A DNA stretch of 64,000 bases from Allochromatium palmeri (lineage in GTDB: Bacteria; Pseudomonadota; Gammaproteobacteria; Chromatiales; Chromatiaceae): positions 62,001 through 126,000 of the forward strand of contig NZ_WNKT01000001.1 of the NCBI RefSeq assembly GCF_009720725.1, read 5' to 3'. Made by a program: the position numbers and the translations under genes. Positions 1 through 10,500 of this stretch are shown piece after piece. Every line of letters starts with the position of its first letter. Within the stretch, counting starts at the first letter, position 1. The notes under the pieces were generated by a model. It was not told the origin of the DNA, did not search any database, and worked only from the letters and a program-made list of their open reading frames with translations.

Positions 1-19
1 CGTCATCGGTCGTTGTCAT
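1..19 (-). CDS. Start of the gene downstream of hisA (partial, 6 codons visible)
   Basis: The hisA stop codon TGA overlaps an ATG on the same strand in an ATGA arrangement, so a translationally coupled gene starts here and runs out of the window. Only six codons are visible (MTTTDD). In his operons hisA is usually followed by hisF, but six residues cannot identify the gene. Confidence 0.4.
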
Positions 20-759
20 GGGGTTTCAGCTCCACTCAGCCTATCGGCCAGACGCTGTCCTTCAGCGAAGTCGAGCGTCCCCTCGTAGATGGCGCGCCCG
101 GTGATGGCCGCTTCGATGCCGCCCGCCTCGCAGAGCGCGCGGATGTCGTCGATGGTGGTGATGCCGCCAGAGGCGACGACCGGGATGCGAATCGCTGCGG
201 CCAGGGCGTGCGTGGCCTCGATATTGGGGCCGGAGAGCATCCCGTCGCGCCCGATGTCGGTATAGACGATGGCCGTTACGCCGTCGTCCTCGAAACGACG
301 CGCCAGCTCGTCGACCCGATGCTCGGTGATCTCAGCCCAGCCGTTGATGGCGACCTGACCGTCCTTGGCATCCAGCCCGACCATGATGTGCCCCGGAAAG
401 GCGCGGCAGGCGCGGGCGACGAATTCAGGCTCCTTGACCGCCTGGGTGCCGATGATGCAATAGCGCACCCCGACCTTGAGATAGGCTTCGATGGTGGCCT
501 CGTCACGAATGCCGCCGCCGACCTGGAGCGGCAGCTCAGGATAGGCCGCCGCAATACCGCGAATGGCCGCGCCATTGACCGGCTCGCCGGCAAAGGCGCC
601 ATTGAGGTCGACCAGATGCAGCCGGCGGGCGCCCTCACGCACCCAGCGTCCGGCCATCTCGACCGGATCGTCGGCGAACACGGTCTCGTCGTCCATGCGG
701 CCCTGACGCAGCCGCACGCAGCGGCCATCCTTCAAATCGATCGCGGGAATCAGCAGCAC
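16..759 (-). CDS. hisA: HisA, phosphoribosylformimino-5-aminoimidazole carboxamide ribotide isomerase
   Basis: HisA catalyses the Amadori isomerisation of ProFAR to PRFAR in cytoplasmic histidine biosynthesis. The 247 residues match the usual family length for a single TIM barrel. Visible family features are the N-terminal IPAIDLKDG with the catalytic Asp at residue 8, the phosphate-binding QVGGGIR and VASGGI loops, and the YTDIGRDGM segment with the second acid/base Asp and a Thr. It lies about 60 bp downstream of hisB on the same strand, and its stop overlaps the next start, so it sits inside a his operon. Unusually, no hisH lies between hisB and hisA. The assignment is firm. Confidence 0.97.
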   Translation of the reverse strand: MLLIPAIDLKDGRCVRLRQGRMDDETVFADDPVEMAGRWVREGARRLHLVDLNGAFAGEPVNGAAIRGIAAAYPELPLQVGGGIRDEATIEAYLKVGVRYCIIGTQAVKEPEFVARACRAFPGHIMVGLDAKDGQVAINGWAEITEHRVDELARRFEDDGVTAIVYTDIGRDGMLSGPNIEATHALAAAIRIPVVASGGITTIDDIRALCEAGGIEAAITGRAIYEGTLDFAEGQRLADRLSGAETP

Positions 760-819
760 CGGATTGCTCTCTTGCTGTATGTCTGTGAGATGTCGAATGA
801 ACGGCTCAGTGGCGGCACT

Positions 820-1431
820 TTAGAGTGCGCCCTTGGTCGAGGGTGTGATGCCAGCCATGCGTGGGTCCGGCTCGACGGCCATCCGCAGCGCGCGCCCGAA
901 GGCTTTGAAGATGGTCTCGGCCTGATGATGCGCGTTGACGCCGCGCAGATTGTCGATGTGCAGCGTCATCCCGGCATGATTGACCAGCCCCTGGAAAAAT
1001 TCCTGGAACAGATCGACATCAAAGGCGCCGATCTGGGCGCGGGTGAAGGTGACGCCATAGACCAGCCCCGGCCGCCCCGAGAGATCGATCACCACGCGCG
1101 ACAGCGCCTCGTCGAGCGGCACATAGGCGTGGCCATAGCGGCGGATGCCTTTTTTGTCGCCAAGTGCTTTGGCCAGCGCCTGACCGAGGGTGATGCCCAG
1201 ATCCTCGACCGTGTGATGATCGTCGATATGTCGGTCGCCCACGGCCTCGATGTCGAGATCGATCAGACCGTGGCGTGCCACCTGATCGAGCATGTGCTCC
1301 AGGAAGGGCACGCCGGTCTTGAAGGACGCCTGACCCTGGCCGTCCAGGTTCAGACTGACGCGGATCTGGGTTTCGAGCGTGTTGCGCTCGACTTGGACGC
1401 GGCGGGATTGAGCGGATGTATCCTGTGACAT
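820..1431 (-). CDS. hisB: HisB, imidazoleglycerol-phosphate dehydratase
   Basis: This 203-residue protein is the monofunctional dehydratase, without the phosphatase domain of enterobacterial HisB. It dehydrates imidazole glycerol phosphate to imidazole acetol phosphate. Metal-binding histidine clusters are visible: [13 protein letters not shown], the [11 protein letters not shown] motif, and the later [10 protein letters not shown] and VNAHHQAET segments. The ATG at 1431 (MSQDTSAQ) was chosen because the open frame upstream of it encodes low-complexity, Arg-rich sequence with no family similarity. It is followed by hisA after a short gap and is the first his gene visible on this strand. Confidence 0.96.
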   Translation of the reverse strand: MSQDTSAQSRRVQVERNTLETQIRVSLNLDGQGQASFKTGVPFLEHMLDQVARHGLIDLDIEAVGDRHIDDHHTVEDLGITLGQALAKALGDKKGIRRYGHAYVPLDEALSRVVIDLSGRPGLVYGVTFTRAQIGAFDVDLFQEFFQGLVNHAGMTLHIDNLRGVNAHHQAETIFKAFGRALRMAVEPDPRMAGITPSTKGAL

Positions 1432-1511
1432 GGCGAGACTGTGGTCGTATGCAACGCACCCAAGCGGTGCGCGCTGAAAGCAAGCATTAAACCACAGCCT
1501 CGCGCTGGATC

Positions 1512-2945
1512 CTATCCAGCCAGCTTGCGCTTGAGGATCTCGTTGACCTGCGCCGGATTGGCCTTGCCGCCGCTCTGCTTCATGACCTGACCGACGAAGA
1601 AGCCGAAGACCTTGTCTTTGCCCGAGCGGTATTGCTCGACCTGGGTCGGATTGGCGGTGATGATCCCGTCGATCAGGGCCTCGATAGCACCTGTGTCCGT
1701 GATCTGCTTGAGTCCCTGGGCCTCGATCACCGCATCGGCCTCGCCACCACCGCTCCACATGCCCTCGAATACCTGCTTGGCCAGCTTGCCCGAGACCGTG
1801 CCGTCCTGGATGCGCGCAATCAGACCGGCCAGGGCGCTCGCTGAGACCGGGCTGTCGCTGATCTCGCGCTCGCTCTTGTTGAGCGCCGCCATCAGCTCGC
1901 CGCTCACCCAGTTGGCCGCCAGTTTCGACTCACCGCAGGCACGGGCGACGGCCTCGTAATAATCAGCCAGCTCGCGGCTGGCGGTCAGCAGATTGGCATC
2001 GTATTCCGACAGCCCGTACTCGGACTGGAAGCGCGCGCGCTTGGCATCCGGCAGTTCGGGGAGATCGGCCGTCGCCTCGGCGAGGAAGGCCGCATCGATT
2101 TCCAGCGGCAGCAGATCCGGATCGGGGAAGTAGCGATAGTCATTGGCTTCCTCCTTGGTGCGCATCGATCGCGTCTCGTCCTTGACCGCATCATAGAGGC
2201 GGGTTTCCTGGACCACGGTGCCGCCGCCCTCGATCAGATCGATCTGGCGCTCGACCTCGAAGGCGATGGCCTTCTCCAGGAAGCGGAAGGAGTTGACGTT
2301 CTTGATCTCGGCGCGGGTACCGAATTCCGGCTGGCCAACCGGACGCACCGAGACATTGGCGTCCATGCGGAAGGAGCCTTCCTGCATGTTGCCGTCGCTG
2401 ATGCCGATGTAGCGCACGATCTGATGGATCTTCTTGGCATAGGCCACCGCCTCGGCCGGCGAGCGCAGATCCGGCTCGGAGACGATTTCCAAAAGCGGCG
2501 TGCCGGCGCGGTTGAGATCAATGCCGGTGAAACCCTGGAAGTCCTCGTGCAGCGACTTGCCGGCATCTTCCTCCAGATGGGCGCGGGTGACACCGATGGT
2601 CTTCATGGTGCCGTCATCCAGCACGATTTCGACCTGGCCCTTGCCCACCACCGGCAATTCGTACTGGCTGATCTGATAGCCCTTGGGCAGGTCGGGGTAG
2701 AAATAATTCTTGCGCGCAAACACCGAGCGCGGCGCGATCTCGGCCTCGATAGCACGCCCGAAGCGCACCGCGAGCCGTACCACCTCGGCGTTGAGCACCG
2801 GCAGCACGCCCGGCAGGCCCAGATCGATGGCGCACGCCTGGGTGTTGGGTTCAGCGCCAAAAGCGGTCGGCGCACCGGAGAAAATCTTGGATTGGGTCGC
2901 GAGCTGGGTATGGATCTCGAGACCGATGACGGTTTCCCACTGCAT
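1512..2945 (-). CDS. gatB: GatB, Asp-tRNA(Asn)/Glu-tRNA(Gln) amidotransferase subunit B
   Basis: GatB binds the misacylated tRNA and provides the kinase/transamidation site of the GatCAB complex. At 477 residues it is full length. The N-terminal GatB catalytic domain starts [12 protein letters not shown] and contains [14 protein letters not shown] and [15 protein letters not shown], followed by the [11 protein letters not shown] stretch. The C-terminal third is the helical Yqey-like tail, ending in the typical [13 protein letters not shown]. No gatA or gatC lies next to it here; in other bacteria they are often just upstream, but upstream of this gene is the divergent rfb operon. Confidence 0.97.
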   Translation of the reverse strand: MQWETVIGLEIHTQLATQSKIFSGAPTAFGAEPNTQACAIDLGLPGVLPVLNAEVVRLAVRFGRAIEAEIAPRSVFARKNYFYPDLPKGYQISQYELPVVGKGQVEIVLDDGTMKTIGVTRAHLEEDAGKSLHEDFQGFTGIDLNRAGTPLLEIVSEPDLRSPAEAVAYAKKIHQIVRYIGISDGNMQEGSFRMDANVSVRPVGQPEFGTRAEIKNVNSFRFLEKAIAFEVERQIDLIEGGGTVVQETRLYDAVKDETRSMRTKEEANDYRYFPDPDLLPLEIDAAFLAEATADLPELPDAKRARFQSEYGLSEYDANLLTASRELADYYEAVARACGESKLAANWVSGELMAALNKSEREISDSPVSASALAGLIARIQDGTVSGKLAKQVFEGMWSGGGEADAVIEAQGLKQITDTGAIEALIDGIITANPTQVEQYRSGKDKVFGFFVGQVMKQSGGKANPAQVNEILKRKLAG

Positions 2946-3167
2946 GGTCGGTCCTGCTGGCTGATCGATTCGACCCGCGATGTTACAGGGGAGTCAGGGC
3001 TGACGGCCAGTTTTCGTTGGACGCGGACGACTCGCCATACACGCACGACAGGCTTTTGTCGTCATTGGCGAGCCGTATGCCATAAAATGGCGCCAAACGT
3101 CTCGTGCGGCATTGCGCAACATGGCGGTGGCGAACGATTTTTTGATCCAGCCTTGACAGGATTCAAT
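2946..3167. promoter_or_regulatory. Divergent intergenic region between gatB and rfbB
   Basis: This 222-bp gap separates two divergently transcribed genes and must carry the gatB promoter on the minus strand and the rfbBACD promoter on the plus strand. A purine-rich ACAGGA lies just before the rfbB ATG and is a reasonable ribosome binding site. I could not pick a convincing -35/-10 pair in either direction. Confidence 0.4.
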
Positions 3168-4229
3168 ATGCAAACGCTCTTGGTTACGGGCGGGGCCGGC
3201 TTCATCGGCGGCAACTTCGTCCATCACATGCTTGAGCAGACCGACGTCCGGGTCGTCAACCTGGACCGTCTGACCTATGCCGGCAACCTGGACACGCTGG
3301 CGAGTCTGGCCGGCGATCCACGCCACATCTTCGTCCAGGGCGACATCGCCGACGCCGAACTCGTCGGACGACTGCTGCGCGAGTACGACGTCGACGCCGT
3401 AGTCAACTTCGCCGCCGAAAGCCATGTCGACCGCTCGATCGACGGGCCGGCCGAGTTCATCCAGACCAACGTCGTCGGTACCTTCACGCTACTCGACCGG
3501 GCGCGCGACTATTGGTCCAAGCTCGGCCCGGCGGCACAGGCGGCCTTCCGCTTCCTGCATGTCTCGACCGATGAGGTCTATGGGTCGCTCGGGCCAACCG
3601 GTCTCTTCACCGAGACCACGCCCTATGCGCCCAACTCGCCCTATTCAGCCTCCAAAGCCGCCTCGGATCATCTGGTGCGTGCCTGGTTCCATACCTACGG
3701 GCTACCCGTGCTCACCACCAACTGCTCCAACAACTACGGCCCCTATCAGTTCCCCGAGAAGCTGATCCCGCTGATGATCCTCAAGGCCCAGGCCGGCGAG
3801 CCATTGCCGATCTATGGCGACGGCGGCAACGTGCGCGACTGGCTGTTCGTGCTCGACCACTGCCGCGCCATTGCGCGCGTGCTGGAGGCCGGCACCCCCG
3901 GCGAGGTCTACAACGTCGGCGGCAACAGCGAGCGGACCAATCTCCAGGTCGTCGATACGCTCTGCGCCCTGCTCGACGCGCGTCTGCCCGACTCGCCACA
4001 GTGTCCGCACAGCCAGCTCAAGACCTTCGTCACCGACCGTCCGGGACACGATCGCCGCTATGCCATCGATGCCAGCAAGCTCAAGCGCGAGCTGGGCTGG
4101 GAGCCGACCGAGACCTTCGAGTCCGGGATGCGGCGCACGGTCGACTGGTATCTGGATCACCCCGAATGGTGTCAGCGGGTGATGGATGGGCGTTATCGCG
4201 GCGAACGTTTGGGTTCAGGAGGGGTGTGA
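3168..4229 (+). CDS. rfbB: RfbB/RmlB, dTDP-glucose 4,6-dehydratase
   Basis: This is the second enzyme of dTDP-L-rhamnose synthesis, converting dTDP-glucose to dTDP-4-keto-6-deoxyglucose. The 353-residue extended short-chain dehydrogenase begins with the NAD-binding [10 protein letters not shown] and carries STDEVYGS and the catalytic YSASK (Tyr-x3-Lys), then [15 protein letters not shown] and the YNVGG segment. The ATG at 3168 follows a good ribosome binding site; the longer open frame upstream overlaps gatB antisense and is not coding. It heads a tight rfbB-rfbA-rfbC-rfbD run that supplies activated rhamnose for surface polysaccharide. Confidence 0.97.
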   Translation: MQTLLVTGGAGFIGGNFVHHMLEQTDVRVVNLDRLTYAGNLDTLASLAGDPRHIFVQGDIADAELVGRLLREYDVDAVVNFAAESHVDRSIDGPAEFIQTNVVGTFTLLDRARDYWSKLGPAAQAAFRFLHVSTDEVYGSLGPTGLFTETTPYAPNSPYSASKAASDHLVRAWFHTYGLPVLTTNCSNNYGPYQFPEKLIPLMILKAQAGEPLPIYGDGGNVRDWLFVLDHCRAIARVLEAGTPGEVYNVGGNSERTNLQVVDTLCALLDARLPDSPQCPHSQLKTFVTDRPGHDRRYAIDASKLKRELGWEPTETFESGMRRTVDWYLDHPEWCQRVMDGRYRGERLGSGGV

Positions 4230-4230
4230 G

Positions 4231-5112
4231 ATGACACGCAAAGGCATCATTCTGGCCGGCGGCTCCGGCACCCGGCTCTATCCGCTGACCCGCTCGATCA
4301 GCAAGCAACTGCTGCCGATCTATGACAAGCCGATGATCTACTATCCGCTCGCCACGCTGATGCTGGCGGGGATGCGCGAGATCCTGATCATCACCACGCC
4401 ACATGACGCGCCGCTGTTCCACGCCCTGCTCGGCGATGGCTCGCAGTGGGGCCTGTCGCTCAGCTATGCCGTCCAGCCCGAGCCGGGCGGACTGGCGCAG
4501 GCGTTTCTGATCGGACGCGAGTTCCTGGCCGGCGCGCCGTCCTGTCTGGTGCTGGGCGACAACATTTTCTACGGTCACGGTCTGGTCGATCAGCTCCAGG
4601 AGGCCAGCGCGCGCACATCGGGCGCGACCGTGTTCGGCTATTACGTCTCCGACCCCGAGCGTTATGGCGTGGCTGAGTTCGACGACGCGGGCCGGGTGCT
4701 CGGCATCGAGGAGAAGCCCAATACGCCTAAGTCCAACTGGGCGGTGACCGGGATCTATTTCTACGATGGGCGCGCCCCGGATCTGGCGGCTGAACTCGCT
4801 CCCTCACCGCGCGGTGAGCTGGAAATCACGGATCTCAACACCCGTTATCTGCGCGAGGGCGCGCTGTCCCTGACCCGCATCGGTCGCGGCACCGCCTGGC
4901 TTGACACAGGTACCCACGCCTCGCTGATGGAAGCCAGCCAATTCATCGAAACTATCGAAAAACGTCAGGGACTCAAGATCTGCTGCCCGGAAGAGATCGC
5001 CTATTTCAACGGCTGGATCGACGCTGAACAACTCCGCGCCCAGGGCGAGGCGCTGAGCAAAAATGGCTATGGCCAGTATCTGTTGAGCCTGTTGCAGCGG
5101 GGGCGCGTATGA
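4231..5112 (+). CDS. rfbA: RfbA/RmlA, glucose-1-phosphate thymidylyltransferase
   Basis: RmlA makes dTDP-glucose from dTTP and glucose-1-phosphate, the first step of the rhamnose pathway. The 293-residue product starts with [17 protein letters not shown], the nucleotide-binding signature of the family, followed by [17 protein letters not shown] and the EEKP and [10 protein letters not shown] segments. The chosen ATG lies one base after the rfbB stop. The stop overlaps the next gene by four bases (ATGA), indicating translational coupling. Confidence 0.97.
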   Translation: MTRKGIILAGGSGTRLYPLTRSISKQLLPIYDKPMIYYPLATLMLAGMREILIITTPHDAPLFHALLGDGSQWGLSLSYAVQPEPGGLAQAFLIGREFLAGAPSCLVLGDNIFYGHGLVDQLQEASARTSGATVFGYYVSDPERYGVAEFDDAGRVLGIEEKPNTPKSNWAVTGIYFYDGRAPDLAAELAPSPRGELEITDLNTRYLREGALSLTRIGRGTAWLDTGTHASLMEASQFIETIEKRQGLKICCPEEIAYFNGWIDAEQLRAQGEALSKNGYGQYLLSLLQRGRV

Positions 5113-5681
5113 AGGTGATCGAAACCGCTATCCCCGGTGTGCTCATCCTGGAACCGAAAGTCTGGGGCGATGAGCGCGGTTACTTTCTCGAGACCTATCG
5201 CGCCAATCAGTACGCTGAGATTGGCATCCCGGCGCCGCTGGTGCAGGACAATCAGTCCTTCTCGCGCCGGGGCGTGCTGCGCGGGCTGCACGTCCAGCAT
5301 CCGCGCGCCCAGGGCAAGCTGGTGCAGGTGCTGGCCGGCGAGGTGTTCGACGTGGCCGTGGATATCCGGCGCGGCTCGCCCCATTTCGGACACTGGGTCG
5401 GCGTGACGCTTTCGGGCGAGAACAAGCGCCAGTTCTGGGTTCCACCCGGTTTCGCCCACGGCTTTCTCGTCACCAGCGAGAACGCGCTCTTCGTCTATAA
5501 AAACACCGATTACTACAGCCCGGAGACCGAATTCAGCGTGCGCTGGGACGATCCAGACCTTGGGATCGACTGGCCGCTGGACGGGATGACGCCTGAACTG
5601 TCGGCCAAGGATCGCGAGGCGGCCTGCTTGCGCGACATCCCGCTCGATCGGCTCCCAGGTTTGGAGGATTACAACAGATGA
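5109..5681 (+). CDS. rfbC: RfbC/RmlC, dTDP-4-dehydrorhamnose 3,5-epimerase
   Basis: A cupin-fold epimerase that inverts C3 and C5 of the 4-keto sugar. The 190 residues include the RGYFLETYR start, the GVLRGLHVQ motif with the catalytic His, the VDIRRGSP strand and the [13 protein letters not shown] motif. Starts and stops overlap by four bases with rfbA and rfbD, so all four genes are probably translated from one mRNA. Confidence 0.96.
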   Translation: MKVIETAIPGVLILEPKVWGDERGYFLETYRANQYAEIGIPAPLVQDNQSFSRRGVLRGLHVQHPRAQGKLVQVLAGEVFDVAVDIRRGSPHFGHWVGVTLSGENKRQFWVPPGFAHGFLVTSENALFVYKNTDYYSPETEFSVRWDDPDLGIDWPLDGMTPELSAKDREAACLRDIPLDRLPGLEDYNR

Positions 5682-6586
5682 CTACAACGACTCACGTCGG
5701 CCCCCGGCCCAAACTGCTGCTGATCGGCGCCAATGGTCAGGTGGGCTGGGAATTGCGCCGCACGCTCGCCAGCGTCGGTGAGGTGATCGCGGCCTCGCTG
5801 GAGGGCGAATATGGCCCGACCATTGATCTGACCGATCCCGCCGCACTGGCCCGTCTGATCGAGGACACCCAGCCGGATGCTCTGATCAACGCCGCCGCTT
5901 ACACCGCCGTCGACAAGGCCGAGAGCGACCGCGCGACGGCTCAGCGCATCAATGCCGACGCGGTCGGCGAGATGGGTGCCTTGTTGGCCAAGCGCGGCAC
6001 GCCGATCATCCATTACTCGACCGATTTCGTGTTCTCCGGTGGTCTTGGCCGTTCTTATACCGAAGACGACACTCCAGACCCGCTCAACGTCTATGGTGAG
6101 ACCAAGCTCGGCGGCGAGCGCGCGCTGCTCGACTCGGGGGCGAAGGCGCTGATCTTCCGCACCAGTTGGGTCTATGGCGCACGCGGGGCGAATTTTCTGC
6201 TGACCATGCGGCGTCTGTTTCAGGAACGCGAGGAACTGAGGGTGGTCGACGACCAGATCGGTTCGCCGACCTGGAGCCGGATGCTGGCCGAGATCACGGC
6301 CCAGGTGCTCTATCGCGTCCTGCGTGGCGAGCTGGATCTGGAACAGGTCGGTGGCCTTTACAACCTGACCGGCGGCGGTCAGGTCAGTTGGTATGGTTTT
6401 GCCAGCGCCATCCTGGAGGCGAGCGGCGCCCGGACTAATTTGATCCCCATTCCGTCCTCCGAATATCAGGCTCCGGCCAAGCGCCCGACCTTCTCGGTGC
6501 TCGACAACCGGCGTTTCCAGGAGACCTTCGGGCTGGCGATGCCGGATTGGCGTCTCTCGCTGACCCAGTGTCTCGAAGAGCTCTAA
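5678..6586 (+). CDS. rfbD: RfbD/RmlD, dTDP-4-dehydrorhamnose reductase
   Basis: The last pathway enzyme reduces dTDP-4-keto-L-rhamnose to dTDP-L-rhamnose. The 302-residue protein has the NAD(P) motif GANGQVGWEL, the NAAAYTAVDKAE motif, STDFVFSG and the catalytic YGETK. It closes the rfbBACD operon. Its last bases overlap the end of the convergent gene on the other strand by four bases, leaving no room for a separate terminator. Confidence 0.96.
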   Translation: MTTTTHVGPRPKLLLIGANGQVGWELRRTLASVGEVIAASLEGEYGPTIDLTDPAALARLIEDTQPDALINAAAYTAVDKAESDRATAQRINADAVGEMGALLAKRGTPIIHYSTDFVFSGGLGRSYTEDDTPDPLNVYGETKLGGERALLDSGAKALIFRTSWVYGARGANFLLTMRRLFQEREELRVVDDQIGSPTWSRMLAEITAQVLYRVLRGELDLEQVGGLYNLTGGGQVSWYGFASAILEASGARTNLIPIPSSEYQAPAKRPTFSVLDNRRFQETFGLAMPDWRLSLTQCLEEL

Positions 6587-7542
6587 GCTTCACCACCCCG
6601 GGTCCAATACTTCTGCTCGCAGTGTTTGACGAACTCGACCGTGATGCGATCGAGTTTGTCTTTAGCGGCTTCTTTCTCGATGAGACGCCGGATCATGGGT
6701 CGGATGATGACCGGTGCCTCGCCGACGCGCTTCTGGGCCTCGGCGCTCCAGATCAGGCCGAGCTTCTTGTTGGCCCAGCTTCCCACGGCCGGTGGCGGGA
6801 CGTCCTGGAAATCACTGGTCGCCAGCCCAGGTGTCCCGCCGAACGCCGCCTCGGCCAGCGTCTCGGACATCGACTTGCCGAACGACTGGGTGAAGACCGG
6901 AAAGGCCGGATCGTTCTCGAAGATGACCCGTTTCAGCTCCAGCACCCGATCGCTACGTGCTTGTTTGGACTTGGTGTCCGGATCGGGCACGGCCTGGTCG
7001 ATGTAACGGCACCAGGTCTCGACAACGGCGTCGAAGGCGGCGAGAAAGCGCTCTGGATCCAGCGGCTTGAAGGTACAGTGCAGCAGATGGGGCGAGGTCA
7101 CCGATTCCAGCAGCGGCAGCCGCTCGTCCGGGAGTTCCAGCGCGGCGCGGTGCTCGCGCGCGACCCGGGCGAACGACTCCAGATCCAGGGTCGACGAACA
7201 GGGGGCCAGATCCAGCGTGAGCAACGTGCGCTCGGGCGGCTGGCCGCCGACATGCAGCAGAAAGGCCGGGAGGTCATAGTCCAGACGCGGATAGGCGAAG
7301 ATGACCAGACCCCAGCGGCCCAGGCGCAGCGAGTAGCGGCTGACCATCACCCGATCAAGCTTCTCGCCCTGATAGACGCGGGTGTGATTGAAGACCTGTT
7401 TACCACTGGCACAGCGCCGGGCGCTGTACTCGCTGAAGTCCTCCCGTTCCAGACGGGCACCGAGCCGGTCAAGGAATAGCCGTTCGTGCAACGCCCAAGG
7501 CGTCGATTCCAGGGCGCTCTCGGCCTCGATCATGTGTTCCAT
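6583..7542 (-). CDS. Ferredoxin-dependent bilin reductase-like protein fused to a PCP_red (BchB/ChlB C-terminal) domain
   Basis: Function is not established. Residues about 50-235 resemble the ferredoxin-dependent bilin reductase fold: AYPRLDYDLPAF (residues 83-94) followed by TLDLAP matches the YDLP...D..P core of PcyA/PebA, and ENDPAFPVFTQSFGKSM resembles the late helix of that family. By eye alignment the PcyA catalytic Asp falls on a His (H97) and the catalytic His on a hydrophobic residue. Residues about 263-312 (IWSAEAQKRV, RRLIEKEA, ITVEFVKHC) match the small helical domain at the C-terminus of the light-independent protochlorophyllide reductase B subunit. It starts 13 bp after the SNF2 helicase stop, probably in one operon with it and pgi. 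A tetrapyrrole-binding or reducing role is an inference. Confidence 0.6.
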   Translation of the reverse strand: MEHMIEAESALESTPWALHERLFLDRLGARLEREDFSEYSARRCASGKQVFNHTRVYQGEKLDRVMVSRYSLRLGRWGLVIFAYPRLDYDLPAFLLHVGGQPPERTLLTLDLAPCSSTLDLESFARVAREHRAALELPDERLPLLESVTSPHLLHCTFKPLDPERFLAAFDAVVETWCRYIDQAVPDPDTKSKQARSDRVLELKRVIFENDPAFPVFTQSFGKSMSETLAEAAFGGTPGLATSDFQDVPPPAVGSWANKKLGLIWSAEAQKRVGEAPVIIRPMIRRLIEKEAAKDKLDRITVEFVKHCEQKYWTRGGEA

Positions 7543-7555
7543 GGTGCGACCTCTA

Positions 7556-10500
7556 TCAATCGACTTCTCGAATCAGCCCCAGCATCTCGTCATAGCTCAG
7601 CCGCCCGCCGTCGCCCGTGCCTTCCAGCAGGCCGTCGGCCAGATCGCGCTTGGCGCCGTGCAGGGCGATGATCTTTTCCTCAATGGTGCTCTTGGTGACC
7701 AGTCGGTAGATGGTCACGGGACGCTCCTGACCGATGCGGTGCGCGCGGTCGGAGGCCTGATCCTCGACGGCCGGGTTCCACCAGGGGTCCATGTGGATGA
7801 CATAGTCCGCCGCCGTCAGATTCAGTCCAGCGCCGCCCGCCCGCAAGCTGATGAGGAACAGATCGCCCTCTCCAGCCTGGAACGCGGCGACAGCCGCTTT
7901 GCGCTTGGCCTCGGGGGTGGAGCCATCGAGATACTGGTACTGGATGCCGCGCCCGTCGAGATAGGCGCGGATCAGGCTCAGATGATCGACGAACTGGCTG
8001 AACACCAGTGCCTTGTGCCGGTTCTCCAGCAGCTCGTCGAGAATTTCTCCGAAGGCTTCCAGCTTGGCGCTGCCCAGATCGGTCTCGGGCATCACCAGCT
8101 TGGGATGACAGCAGGCGCGGCGCAGACGCATGATCTCGGCGAGCAGTTGCATCCGCTTCTGACCGGGGCCGGTCTCCTCGCTCTCCAGTCGCTCCAACGC
8201 CTGACGGCGCATGGCCTCATACAGTGCTGACTCCGCCTTGCCCAATTCGAGTTCAAGCGTGATCTCAGTGCGCGGCGGAAGCTCCGTGAGCACCTCACTT
8301 TTAAGCCGGCGCAGGATGAAGGGCTTGAGCAGTTGGCGCAGTCGAGTACGCGCGCCCGAATCGCGATGCTGTTCGATCGGGATGGCGAAGCGCTGATTGA
8401 AGCGATCCAGTGAACCGAGCAGCCCCGGATTGATGAAACGGAACAGATTCCACAGCTCGCCGAGATGGTTCTCGATCGGAGTGCCGGTGGTGATCATCTT
8501 GAACCCGGCATCGAGCTTCATGATCGCCTGCGAGCGCTTGGTCTGCGGATTCTTGAAGGTCTGCGCCTCATCGGCGACGATGGTCGACCAGGTGACGCCC
8601 GCCAGCCGCTCGCCCTCGGTCTGCACCAGGCCATAGCTACAGACGATGAGATCGAAGGGGCCAGCGTCCTTGAGCATCTGGTCGCGATCGCCCTCACCGA
8701 AGCGCTTCGGATTCAGGGTCGGAGCGAAGCGCTGCGCCTCGTTGACCCAGTTGGAGCAGACCGACATCGGCGCCAGCACCAGGGTCGGTCCCTCGGGCGC
8801 GCGCGACAGGATCAGCGCCAGCGATTGCAGCGTCTTGCCCAGTCCCATGTCGTCGGCCAGACAGGCGCCCGCACCCAGATGGGCCAGACGCGCCAGCCAG
8901 CGGAAGCCCTCGATCTGATAATCACGCAGCTCGGCCTGGAGCGTGCTCGGCAGGGTCGGTTCGAACTCGCGCGCCGAACCCAGACGCTGGAGCATTTCGC
9001 GCCAGCGCGCACTGGTCTTGACCTGCATCCCTTCGAGCGCCTCGTCGATGACGCCGGCGGCGAGCGGATGGAAGTGTCCGCCGTCGGTCAGACCGCGCAG
9101 GGTCTCCAGCCGCTGGCGCAAGGCCGTGCTCAGGACCAGGAACTCGCGCTCCCCGAGCGAGACGAAGCGTCCCGGACTGGCGTCGAGCAGATCCAGCAGC
9201 AGCTTCATCTCCAGCACGCGCCCGTCGTCGAGCGTCAATCCACCCTCCAGACCCAGCCAGTCGCGGCCCTCGCCGACCTTGACGGCCATCGCGCCGACAC
9301 CGGCTTCGGGCGTGAGTCCGATCCGTTTGCCCTCGGGCCATTGCAGCACGATCTCGTCGCCGAGCGCATAGAGTTCGGAGAGCGCCGTCAAGGCTTCCTC
9401 GGCTTCTGGCAGCACCCAGGCCCAGCCGCTCTGACCGGCCAGGCTTGGACAGGCATCGAGCACGGCCTTGGCGCGCGCTTTTTCGCCCTTGAGCGAGCGC
9501 GTGGTCTGGACCGCGCGTCCGTCGAGCTCGGCGAAGATCGTTTCCATGCCCTGACCGGGCGGCAGACGTGGTCCGGACTCGCCGAGCGGCTGCATGACGA
9601 GTTCGAGATTCAGGCCATCGCCGAGCGGGTTCAGATGCACATAGGGGCGTGTATCCGGCTCGACCGGCTCGGCCAGGTGTTCGGTGCCCCCGATGGCCGA
9701 ATGTACGGTCAGCAGCGGCGCGACGGCCGCGATCCCCGCCAGCACGCGGTCCTTGCCCTCGGCCGGCACCCGCAGTCCGTCGCGGGCCAGAATAGTGGCG
9801 ATGCGTTTGTGTGTGCCGTCGAAGCGGACCAGACGCAGCCGATGCTTGCCTTCCTCGACGATGAGCAGGTTGCCGTCCGCCGGCGGAAAGGGCTGGAGCC
9901 GGATGCGGATGTCGCCGCCATGTTCGCTGACCTCCAGCGCCGGGCCAGCTTCGATCAGTTCCAGCGGGGTCTCCAGATTCGTCGGACGGAAGATCCGGGG
10001 ATGGCCCACGGCGGCGAGCAGGGCTTTCTCTGAGTCGAGGTTGTAACTGGTGCCGCCATACCAGCCGCTCTCGTACTCGCGTTCGATACAGGCACGGATG
10101 CGTTCATCGGTCGGGGTCAGATAGTCGAACTCGGTGGGTGATTCTCGCAGGCGTTGTAGCGAGACCGGGCGCCCTTGAGTCCAGCCGCCGCGCTTGGCGC
10201 GCTTCTGTTCGCGCGGTTCCAGCCGCACCGAGCCGGCGTGTTCATGGAGCCACCAGCACATGCGCCGATCTGTCGTGCTGTCGCTCGATTCGGTAGACGA
10301 ACGGCCGGCGCCGACTCCCGTCAGGGCATCGAGCGCAATCTCCCAGCGTGACTTGGATTTGATCCAGTCGGCCAGTCGCGAGGTGCCATCCGGCGGTGGC
10401 GGGAGTTCGACATTTTTCATCGGCCGCCCGAGACGATCGAGCAGGGCGTGTGCCTCCCAGGCATACCAGAGCCAGCCGCCCTTGATGGCGTCGCGACAGT

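Noticed and set aside
1432-1758. N-terminal extension of hisB
   Set aside because: The added residues are Arg-rich low-complexity sequence overlapping gatB; the family N-terminus starts at 1431.
2424-3167. Long plus-strand open frame fused to the front of rfbB
   Set aside because: It is antisense to gatB and has no family features; rfbB begins at the ATG at 3168 with a ribosome binding site and the correct N-terminus.
8465-10033. 522-codon plus-strand open frame
   Set aside because: Shadow of the SNF2 gene on the opposite strand, caused by high GC; composition is atypical and no domain is seen.
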